From assembly GCA_031213475.1 (NCBI GenBank), contig JARUPZ010000014.1:744001-808000 (forward strand): a stretch of 64,000 nt of DNA, read 5' to 3'. The stretch comes from Nereocystis luetkeana. Lineage: Eukaryota > Sar > Phaeophyceae > Laminariales > Laminariaceae. The translations under genes and the position numbers were made by a program. Under the pieces are notes generated by a model, which worked only from the letters and a program-made list of their open reading frames with translations, had not been told where the DNA came from and did no database searches. Of this stretch, positions 11,107 through 23,100 are shown piece by piece. Every line of letters begins with the position of its first letter. Positions within the stretch are counted from its first letter, which is position 1.

Positions 11107-14100
11107 CTAGCAGAAGCGACCAAAGCGACCTACCCCGCGTGTGCGGAGATACTGTAGTTTCCGCTTCCCTCCCCAAGAATGTCTTCGCGTGTCTCTCTTG
11201 CATGTGTTCGCGCCCTAGATATCTAGGCAGGTCCGCCAACTTCCCTCAATGCTCCCTTCCAGAGGAATACGTATACCTTGGATTCAATTATGAAAATAGC
11301 GTTTGGTTTTCCTGTGCCTTCATCTTCTTTTTCGAACTGTCTGTCTGAGAACGGTCGACAACAACGCTAGTTCTGCTGCATATTGTACAATGACAAACAT
11401 TATTTTACCACGTTCGGATTCAGCGACCCTTGATTTGCACTCCCACCTTACGAAAGAAACGCCTGATCAGTACAAGTACAAGTACAAACTGTTGTATGCG
11501 CAGGTGTTCTAGTAGTAGTAGGTAACAGGCACCATTGGTTGGCATTGTTGGTGACTGATTGGGTCAGAGATGGCGGTGTGTAAGATTTAAGCGTAGGCGC
11601 TGACGAAGGATGCAAAACTAGGTGTGCGCTGTAGTGACCCTTGGTAGCACAGATGGATTAATGCACGGAATCATCTCAGTCATGAACAGCACCAATCACT
11701 CACTCACCCGCAAATCTTCGAACGCAAACATGAGCCTCAGCAACAGTTCCGACATTTTGACCGCCAGATCCTCGTCCGGCACCAACCACTGTAGCTCGCT
11801 CTCTGCAATGCCTCCCCCAGCTAACTGCCGCCAGCTCCTATCCGGCTCCGCAGCGACTTTGCTGTCCTCTAAACAACTCCTTCCACCATTGGCTGCATTT
11901 CCCGAAGCTAGGGTTTCCGCAGGAGGCGAGTAGGCGGTGGTTTTGATTGATTGTTTGGGGGTGGTAGGTGCTGCTGCGAGGACGACATACTTGTAGAGAC
12001 TTCCGATCGTGTCGCAACCGCGGCTGCGCAGTATGCTTGCTGCTTCCTTTCCACCCCTGACCGCCCTCCACCACGCCTGAAATTTCGTGAGAATTGGGGG
12101 AAAAAAATCAGCGGGTGCTACGGGGGGGTACCTACGGATATTTTTTTCCTGGTTTCTAAGTTCGTCATATGTTGTGTATCAAATCGTAACCTTTCCTCTC
12201 CAGCTACTAATAAACTCGCAAGAGTTTTTCATACTCAACGACCTTCTTCTGGGGAATGCCTGGGCACGGGTGTCGGCTCTTCTCCCCCTCGGTATATATA
12301 TGCCTCCGCGCGCATACAGTGTGTGTTGTCTTCACATTGAACCGTTATTTCTGCGCAACTACCAGATACTGTACAACAGTACACCCAGTTCCCATCCTGA
12401 TTCCTTATCCTAGAGATATATTGATACTACTTGTGTGGTCCCAAATTGTTAGATACAGAAGATAAAAAAGAAACAGTCGCAAATTTAAGGGAAAAGCACT
12501 TGAAATGCCAACGTTCTTGGTACGAGAACACGACAACACAAGCCAGACCAAAAAAACATAAAAGAGAAAAAATACGGAAAGAAACAGAACACAAACGACT
12601 CATCATCAAGGAGATCAGAAAGACTGGTATTAATAAAAGAAAAGCACACGTAGCCTACAGCATTCCCACTGGATATATGGTAGTTGGTTTCTCGTCGAAT
12701 TCTGCTCACTCGCGCTCTCGCCTTTTCGGTGAAATGCGAAAAAGGCACAGAGTGTACACTTTTTCTGGAAGGAGAGCGCGGAGAATCGAACCCAGGTCAT
12801 CACAGCGAGGGTGATAATTAACCCGTGGAGTTGCTTGTCACAACCTCGCTCAAGATCTTGCTGTGGGAGCCACTGCTTGTAGAAAGATCCGACGCGTATT
12901 CTCGTACGGTAAAGGGTATGCTTGTATGTGTGTACGAAGCCTCCTACATAGTATTCATGAGGGTCCTGACTTCCGGAGCTCTCTGGTTCATCCCAGCTGA
13001 CAAAAAACAAACCAAGATGAGCAGTACAATGGCCTACTCTACTACTGTAGCTATACGTATGTATACCACAACAAATATACTGCACAACTTGCACAACATT
13101 GCAAGACGAATGCCATCCCAACGGCAATGGGCACGGCAGAAGTTCTTGGTGAGAAGTGCTTTCGCGAAAACGTGCTACCTCTACCGTAGGACGGGTCATC
13201 CCCATTGGCCACTGTCGGCATGTGAGCGAGTCCGCGATAGGGTGCTCGCAATAATCGTATGTGGCTGGGTTATAGAAATATCAATGACCGCCAAATAATG
13301 AGGAGGGACTGACTGGTTCAACAGATGAATCTGAAGGCGCTAGCCAATCAGAGGTTGTTCCGGTTGCTAATCATCCCACACAGCGGTGTCCAACCCAAGA
13401 ATACTCACGGTAGTGTAGGTTGAAATCGTCGTTTTGGTTACTTTGTACCACAGCAATTATTTGTTCTTGGGTGTTGGGGTTGCGACTATATACCTGGTAG
13501 GAAACAAAATAAAGAGACCCAATCGAACCAAATTCCTTGCAAGCGCGCTAATACCAGTACAACTTTTCTGAGAAAGCCCGAAGGCTTTTGCATAGATGTT
13601 GAGTACTGTCATGCAGGTGACTCGTCTGCAAATAATAGAATATTTTGGTTTCAAAAGAACCCAACGCTACCGCACTGCGGTCGAGGTATGTCAGCGCACT
13701 GCTCAGGAGGCATGGCTCGTGGATCATTCAGTTCTGCTATTGTACGCGTATTGCAAAGCGAGTCATGGTGCACACCTACTTGGAAGTCTACTGCGGTGTC
13801 ACTGGCCCCTGTCAGTATACCTTAACGGCTACAGCCCAACCCCAATTATATAGCTCTCACCCTAACCTCAACCCTATGAAAGGTACCTAAGGGCATTTGA
13901 TTCAGCCGCTCGCACTACGGTAGTTGCCTAATGGTGCCGTAGTTAACATCCAATGATAAAAACGGTAACAATAGAGGTGCAGTGGCCCCTCCCGTAGCTC
14001 GGGTCCACTATTAATCTGGCAATATTATTGCAAAAAACTGCCCCATTTTGAGTTCAAACAACTTGTCCCCGAAGTTTGACGAAACGATATCGATACAGCG

Positions 14101-17100
14101 GTATCTGAACGAAGAAAAATATGGTACCGCTTGATCTCAGCTATAGGTACCAACCATCATCTCGTCGACCGCAGCAATCAGAGATAAGGGGAGAAGGGCA
14201 GGACTCGTACTCGTTCAGCAAAGAGACCAGTGTGTACATACCGGTATACCATTATCCCTATATTTGACTGAACGTGGGGACGTGGGACGTATGCTGCACT
14301 TGCCTCTTCAGAACTTCCACCATCCCACCAGCCAAGACCTCCGCTGAACGCGATGGGGCCAGCTCGCCTCCCCGGGTGTAACACGCGAGCGTAAGCAGCG
14401 TGGACGACGAAGAGGTCGAGGGGTTCTCGCACCTTTTCTTGTTTGGGGCAGCGAGTAGCAAGCAAGGGAACGGCTCGCTCGCTCAGAGCGGGGGGCGGAA
14501 AATGGTACTCATCACGCTTTCCCCGTCACCTGAGACTGCCGACTGCTGTTTTGGTATTTGGTTTGTATTTTCACTCTTCACCTATGTTTTCCAGCCCAAC
14601 CCATGGAAGGGTTTACCCCGAGGGGCAGGCTGGACCAATTGATTTCCCTCCTCCCCCTCCGGTACTTGCCTTGTACCGCGTATCGGATACAGCATTTATT
14701 TTGCTGCTATATACTGGTACCAGGTATTATTGGTATAAGGAATAGACAGAGTAGTCAGCAGGGGAGCATGCACGCTATAGGAGTATTGGAGCGAAGTACC
14801 AGGTACGTGATATTGTCGTTGGGGCGAGGGACTGTTTACAGCTTCGCCCACCCTGAATTGATGGACTGGGTGATGCACCTCATGTATTGAAAGCCTACCC
14901 CTAACCCCAATTGCCTAGGAAATTTCTCGGAATGAGAACCGAATAGACTATCAACCACTGTCTGTGAATACCGGGTTTGACCATGTCGTAGCCAATACCA
15001 CTCTGGCCAATCACATAGTCCCCGTTTGATGTTCACATCAGAGTCGACACGAGTATATTATTCCAAGCTAGAGTGTATTGTTTGGTTAGCGCAAAGATCA
15101 CGCTGTCTAAGGGAAAGGACCCCGTACGCCATTTCAATGGTCTTACGAATTAGGTGTGTGTTTATTCGTCCAAGGTGTACGAATGGATGTCTACGCACTG
15201 CAGTACCCCGTCCTCCGCAGACAGCATTCATATCCTTGTTTGCATCGTTAGCTGATCCCGTAGGTCCTTAATTTTAGTCTAAGCGAAACCCGTGCCGGGT
15301 TTTATGGCTGGGGTTGGCGTGAGAAGACATAATTTCGCTTGTCAGTTTGTCCACGCCCAACTAAGACCTGCCAGCGACATGCTAGGCCCTTGGGGAGCCA
15401 AAGGGGTAACGTTGTTCGGCATAAATGACGCTTACAGCAACGACCTTGAGACAGGGTTAATAATAGGGTGGGGGGTTCGTCTGAATAAAAAATGTAGGTG
15501 ACTGCAGGGAAGGACTGTGTTCGAATACAGCATTGCGACTAGATGTACTGTATACATGACACGCACGCAGCATAATGGAACTCGTACACTACTGCGCACT
15601 CTCCTTACCCTAAGTACGAGTACCTGGTACCGTAGATGCCTGATACTATCGTATACCCGTCGCATTTTCTCCTGCTGTGTTTCAGCTCCAAAGGGCCAAA
15701 AGAGCCAATCCTTATAGCCGTGAATCGGCAGGATTTCACGACAAACTAATCGGCAGGTGCCGTTAGCCAGGGAACTGACTCTAGTCGGCAAGTCGGCTGG
15801 CGACGCCAGCTGGTGGTCAGCCGACTTGCCGACTAAAGTCAAGTGAGCGACGCGAGCTAAAACAATCTTGCCCGGCCGAGGAGGGCCCACCCAAAACAGA
15901 AAAAAGGATCCCGCATTTCCCAATCCTCCCTACAAGTATGGAAACCCGTCAAGTCGGGTAGTCGGCACCTCCGGGAAACGACCAAGTACTAGTCCGACTA
16001 TAATAGTAACTACAGTAGTTGGTGACATAAGTCGTGCCGATTCACAGATTTACTAATTCTTCTTACTCCACCACTAGAATGTTTTCCGAGTCTAGTTCCG
16101 CGGAGCTTGTCCCCCAATCGTGGAAGCGGTTCTGACTACCCGGTATATCGTAGAGGAAAGCTAGTTGCAGTAACCCAATTGGACCTATGCCTCCTGCCGT
16201 GCCAATCGGGGGCCGGTCAGGGGTCCTCTCCAGTATACCGGGGGTAGAGAAGAAAGATAGAAGGGGTATCGCATATATATTACAGTCGTCCCATAGAAGA
16301 AGAGTAGCCGAGCAGGTGGCCACACAGGGAAAGCTTCACACCATAGGGAAGGGCATGAGCGAAGTGAATAACCGGGCATGATACGTGGTGCACATGAAAT
16401 GTCCCCTCGGAGGAACATACCTGCGGTCTCCACGAATATCACAAATACCGTGACATAAATGCAGCCGACGATCGAGTACGAGAGCACCCTTAACAACCTA
16501 TCATACCTGAGAGGGGAAAGTGTCGAAACGAAGTGACGATTATTGTACAGCATCGGTTATAAATAGCATGCCAAGCAATCCGGGCCACTGGAGTAGGGGA
16601 TAAGATGTGTGTCCGAAGTGCAACATGGTGTACGTAGGGAGATGTGCGACACGCTTCCTCTGTAGTGCAACATGGTGTACACAGAGAGATGTACCACACG
16701 TTCTGCTCAGCATGGCCATATTTTGTACTGATTGTTGTGCGTTCATCCTTGAATGTTCACAAGACAGGACTCACTCTTCCTGTTAAGCAGGCTTCTAAAC
16801 CCACAGTTGCCGCTAACTACAGCAGTACCGGGCACCTGACAAGAAAAAGGAAAGTTAGTTCCGGCCGGATTTCATTTAGAACGGGAACATTTTAGACTAC
16901 TACCACTGCCGATTCAGTGCACCGACTCCCGGATTTCTCGTGTTTCTGTACGTCCTAGCAAGTCTTTGTTGTTAATTTCCTCATTATGCATATTGATGTC
17001 CTATACCGTAGTGTTACGTCCACTAAAACCGTCAGCCACAACAACACGCCCAAGCTTCAGTTCCGCTGTTACACACGACCTTGCTTGCGGCATGCAAATC

Positions 17101-20100
17101 GTTGCGTTGGGGAGGCAAAGTGACCAGGTCCATATTGATTGAAGTGAGGCGACCAGCTCTTGTGTTCAAATCCCTGCCGGCATGCACCCAATAACTGAAG
17201 CGCCGTGATTGTTAGATGCGAATTATCATTTTCAGGTTTGCCATCCGACACTGCGCAGTATAAGCTTCAACGTTGATCAGTCAGAAACGCCCCAGAGCAA
17301 AGAAGGAAACCCAGGGAGCCCATACCAATTGTGTGACGATGGAACTATCGCTAGGCGTGTGCTACGGTTGGGGCAGAATCTATTGTTTCTGGAGCTTCTG
17401 ACTTGATTGTAGTATACGAGCTCTACCCCAGACACCAATCGACTTTGATCTTGACAGTAAAAGCTACTACAGGCTCGATGCGCAATCCTATGAGCTAGGC
17501 TTGGAATATCCGTCGAAAATTGTAGTAAACGAGTAGGGTGTTTGGGCAGTGTTGAAGTTAAGAAGCCCACCAGTCAGAAAGGCTTTGGCCAACACTTGCT
17601 AACCCTACCGTTTACAGCGTGCACGAATCTCTGGGTAGCACGTGTGTGACTGACCTGGGTAAATTGCTGCCAAGGAACGGGGCCCACTTGAGCACTGGCA
17701 TCTCCACCCGCGATGTTGCCCCCGACATCACGTTTAGCGCTCCCTCGGATGAACCCACGACGGTGTTTTCTTCCGCAGCGCTGACATTTCGAGTCGGCCA
17801 CCGCGCTGTCCTCGGCTCGCATGGCCCAGCAATCCCCGCACAAATCCTTGATCGGCGAGAGCCACTTTGATGCCGACGCTGCGGCCGATGCCGCTTTCTC
17901 TTCGTAGTGTAGTGCGGTCAAATTACCGGATTCTTTGTGTTGTTGTTGCTGAATGCGGCTATTTTTTCTCGAGCACGACGAAATATTGACGTTGATGTTT
18001 GCGTCTCTCTCTCCCCCTGGGAGAGCCCGAACCGACGCGTTGGGGCTGCTGTTGTCGTGGTGTCGTGTGTGCGCTGGGAAACGGTGGCCCCTTGTAACTC
18101 TTGAGACGTTGTTATTGTTGTTGACATTCCTGATGCTGCTGCTTCCGTTGAGTTTGCTACCCTTGCCAGCGTGCCGTGGAAGGTGTGGCAGCGTGCAGGG
18201 AGGGTCGATAATTCCACCCGACGTGAGATGACGCGCAAAGCCTAGAAGGAGTGTCCATTCTCCCGCCTCCGCCTAAACCAATATTTGGGATTCAAACCAA
18301 TCAACTTAGCTTTCGTTGAAAGAAGCCAAAACCGGGATGGGCGATACACCCACGCTGCGACTAGCATACTACCATATGTATGTTGTCAGTCCTCCCTGAG
18401 GGGCCAATGGTGGTTGCCCCACCGCGCCAACTACCATTGTTTCCAACCCAGGGGTGCTTTCGTTGAGGAGGCACCCGCACAAAATTTCAGCTGCTTGTTC
18501 CTCTCTAACCTCCTCCGTCCATGACGCATGACCGACAAATAATGTATATGGACGGGAAGTGGCGGGTGAGACACGTTTGGGGCGGGCGTTTGCCGCCTTG
18601 AACAGAAGTCGTTCAGGTTGTTATGTAACAGGAAACCATAGAGCTATGCCACCGTTAGCGGGGGTACTTCAGGTCCAAAACGGTTACCTGGTTTACGTTC
18701 GAGGTTCCTCGAGTAAAGGAACTACCCAAAACAATCGCGAATTCGTTTGCGTGTTACGGTAGTATTCGCTATCAACCAATACGATCGTTCCTTGGGTTGC
18801 TCAATCTTCCTCAGGGTCGCCCTTTCGTGGGGTATACGGTTCCTCGCGGTACTGTCCCGAAACGCTTGGCAAAAAATAAGGTACGGTTCCTCCCTCTGCC
18901 GTCCTATGACTCCATGCATAACCCGTGCATCGTTTTTAGGCGCCAAACTATCCGAATGTGTCGGGGAAAATACCCTGTAATAGCGAACGTCCTCACCGCC
19001 AAAGCTGCCGTCTGAAGCTTAGCGGCGACTACATGCGAAACAGCCCTTGACAACCCCGCGAGAAACATCCAGTAACGGCTCGTCAGTTGCGCCTCCGCTT
19101 GAAGTACCGCCTCGCTCACATCAGCCATGCGATGCCCAATGCTGCATCCGAATGTTGCGCGCAACGCAACCGATCGGGTTGAGAGGCTAAAGGAACGCAA
19201 GGCACAGGCGACTGTCAAGACAAGCCGGCAACTAATAAGGTATGGCATGCTTCAGTCTTACTCACACAACTATACAGAGGATGCATGCTACGACAGGGGT
19301 GCACCTAAAGTTTGCGGGGCTCCTCGTTTTTCGAAGCTTTATACCTCAACCAAAACCGAGAGGTGAGAAAGCATTGTGCGCTTCAGCCGACGAGCAGCCG
19401 AGCGTCCAGGGTGTATGACGAGAATTATGTCGTGGTTGAGACACGATTCAAATTCGGTGGTTAAGACACGAATCAGATTCGGTCGCTCCTCAGTTAAGGG
19501 GCCGTGTCTGTCAAAACTGAGATTTTGTGTTTTCCACAAAGTGTTACGTACGAACCCCTAAGTATGATAGCACGCGTCCCTGACGGATGTTGCAACAAAA
19601 TGCCTTTCTGTCGTCACCTGTGTACGCTGGTGGAAGGGGATTGAACATGAACTCGGAGAAAGATTTCAGTTTGGACGGCGCGGATCTCCTGCGTACGTAC
19701 TCCAGATTTTCTACAGGATCTCCGGCTTTTAACCCAGGTCAGAAGGAAGGCATGCCCTATTCCCCTTTCGTTTTGGTAGCCGTGTGCATTTGTTTTCACA
19801 TCGCTTAGCTGTGGGCGTACCGATTATCTAGCAATGCCCCGAACGTTAAGTGAAACGCTGCATCGATGGCCAGCGAAAATCCCCGTATGCGATAGCCCAA
19901 GTGGAGGCAGTTTACGAAGCTCACAGGACAGGCCGGTTTGTAGCATACTATGTAGGCACCAGGTACGAGGTGTCATGTACTACCCTAAAAACGTGCCTTT
20001 ATTGCGGTGAACCACGACGTCCCCACGACCCGCATATCACGCGCACAGCACGGTGGTGTGCTACGCGATTATAGCATGGTACACGCATCCTGTACCCTTA

Positions 20101-23100
20101 CGGTTCCTCCATTTGCCCCTCTACCCGCACAACACTCACGTAGATCAGCCGTGTGAAACGGCACACGAATGTACCGTGGTGCACGCTTCCTGTTTCGTAC
20201 GGCCCAAGCACGTGACAACCTCTATCCTCCTCAAAACCACGTTCCCACCTATCCCTTACGCGCACCGCACGTTCCTGTGCAACACCACCATAGTAACATG
20301 GTGCACTCTTCCTGTACCGTACGGCCCCTGCACATGACAACCTCTATATCCTCACCACAAACGAAGAGCACGATCTCGTGCAACACGATTGTAACATGGC
20401 GCATGCTTCCCTTTCAGTGCGGTCCCTGCACGTGTTACCTCTATCCTCGCCGCATACACGCACAGCATGGTCATGTGCAACAATACCCTTGTAACATGGT
20501 GCGGGCTTCACATACTGTACGGCCCCTGCACGTGACACCCTTTTCCTATCCTCACCACATACGAAGAGCACAATCGCGTGCGACGAAACCACTCTAGCAT
20601 GGTGCACACTCCCTTTACCGTGCGGCGCCTGCATATGACACCTCTATCCTCGCAACATGCATACACCGCGCGGTCGTGGGCAACAACACGATAGCAACAT
20701 CGTGCGCTTCCGCTACCGTACGGTATCTTCATGCGACATCTGTATCCTCGTCGCACACACATGCCTCGGATTGTTCAACACAAACCATTGTATCATTGTG
20801 CACGCTTCTTACCGCACGGCCCCTGTTCATGTATTCCTCGTAGGACACCTCTATCCCCACCACACACGCACAGCACGGTCGTGTGCAAGACAATTGTAAC
20901 GTGGTGTACGATCGCTACCGTGCCACGGTAGGTGCGTGGTAAGGGGGCTTCTATCGGGTCTAAAGTTGGTATTTCTGACTGACGGGGCTTCTCACGTGAG
21001 CATCTACTTACTACAGTAGCCTATCCTATCCGATCGTATCCTACCTTGGAAATGTATTTTGTGTTCCACTGTTTCACTTCTTAATGCGGTGTGTTCCTAG
21101 CCCAGACTAGCCTAGCCCGAGCGAGAGTTCATCGGGCTGCGCGCATCTGGTATCGTTTTTTTCTCACAACCGTTTTTTATGTTGAGGCTTAGAGCTCCTC
21201 TTACTTGGAGCCTCAGAAACATTACAGTATACGTACCGTACTATGCGTCCCTTCCGTGCATATGCTTCCAAGTGGCACCTCTATCCTCAGCCGGGTCTTT
21301 CTTGCGCACACCTACCTGTACTCGAGTGGCACGGAGGGGACGAATTGGATCCCAGATCTCGCTATGAGCGTCACAACCCAAGGATGTAGCTGCCTTAGCG
21401 TCGTCTCAGCCACTATCTCCGTCAGAGGTCGCTCGCCACCTGGCCCTGGCTTCCTTCTGTCCTGGCTCGCCCCTTTCAAAGCCAAATGACGTAACAGCTG
21501 TGAGTTCGAGGGCTTCGCCGAAGCCCATCTATGCAAGCTCCGTGTAATACTTATGCTAATACTTCGTATCAAAGCAGGCGTGTTACGAGTAGGGCGTGAT
21601 ATCATGAAGAATATAGGCCGGGGGGCATTTCATCTGCATCGCCCCTACCAACCGGCCCGGTACAGCTCACCAATACCTCGCTGACGGACCCCTGTGTACA
21701 AGAGTCAAGAGAATCAGCCCTAAACATTAGTTGACTGCCTTGGGGTTTGAGACTTAGGGTTAGGGTTAGAGTTAGGTGTATTGGTGTCGTGTGCACACAG
21801 GTGGACAGGACCCCCCCCCCTTGAACAATGTGGGCATAAAGCAGTCCTTGCGAATACATTGAACTTTGTAGCAAACCCCACAAGGTGTCCACAACCTATC
21901 AATTCGCTACGCTTGGTGTTGTGCTATCATACCTTGTCCAATGTCTCCACAAGGAGGGCTTTACGCTCACGTTGTGTATGGGGGGGGTCCCGGCCACCTG
22001 TGCAGTGTGTCTGTCAACTACTTAACTTTCTCGAATAAGTGATAAGCTACCTTCAACCTGCCACCCACCTGCCTCCGCAAACATATCACTGTCGAGAACA
22101 CGGCTGCAGGATGGTGCCCCCGGGTAAGCCTTGTCGTTACCCTTGCCAGTAGCTTTCGAGGGTAGAGCGCTATGAGTGGGACTGCTCATCTCAGGACGCG
22201 ACGCTCGTGGTGTTAGGACTGCTGGCATACGTAATAGCAGCGCAGACGCCAGGGGCATGAGGGGTGGACAACGGACGGTATGGTCAGGGGGCAGGTGCTT
22301 GAAACATTATGTACAAATAGGCGTAAACTAATGAGTTGGATGGCAAGGGATATGGAGAGATCGGTACCCTGACAAGAGCCCAGTAACTAAATCCACGGGG
22401 AATGTCAAGAACGAATAGTTGTCGGTACTTACGCCGATAAGAGAATGAAGAAAGGCCGAGTCAAGGCGTAAATAATGGGAAGCAGAAGCCTTCACTGCGG
22501 GGGTTTGGATTTACGGCGGGGTGGGAAAGGCGACTCTAGGCGGGGTAGTAGTAAGAGGAGAGGGCATGATAGATTCGCGAAAAAAAACAACCGATTATCA
22601 AAATACATCGTACCAACAGCGGCGTCTGACAAATAAATGTGAAAACGAAAATCTAAAACAGCAAACGAGACGATGGTATGCCTTCTAGCCAACAAAGTCA
22701 TCCCTAACCCCCCCTAACCCCACCCGCAGATCTCCCCTCATCCTCTGCCCCAAAGCAAGCCACCTGATTTTACTACGGAAGATAAGCATACGTCAGCTTT
22801 GACTTCGACCAACGAGTGGAATGATTGATTGATTCATTGATTCATTGATTCATTGATTCATTGATTGAGTGATTGATTGATCGATCGATTGATTGACCGA
22901 TTGGTGGATCGATTGAGTGATTGATTGGTTGATCGATCGGTTGGTTGATTGATTGGCCGATCGATTGATCGGTCGCTTGAGTAGTTGATTGATGATTGAT
23001 TGATTGATTGGTTGGTTGGTTGGTTGGTTGATACAAGTGCCACGATGGGGGTGGCACGTTTTGACCTACGTACTTTACCTATTATTGTGTGATTGGCGGG

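Noticed and set aside
12750-12850. tRNA-like 3' half on the minus strand (GGTTCGATTC with a CGCGCTCTC end and an ATCAC/GTGAT stem)
   Set aside because: No matching 5' acceptor strand or D-arm is present, the T-stem mispairs, and the anticodon loop lacks the usual U33. At most it is a decayed fragment.
20053-20931. Cys/His-rich open frames up to 142 residues
   Set aside because: These come from the ~110-bp tandem array in intron 11 and are not consistent between units.
21743-21776. TTAGGGTTAGGGTTAGAG telomere-like run, and CCCTAACC pieces near 13858, 14893 and 22706
   Set aside because: Only two to three imperfect units, far too short for a telomere or chromosome-end signal.
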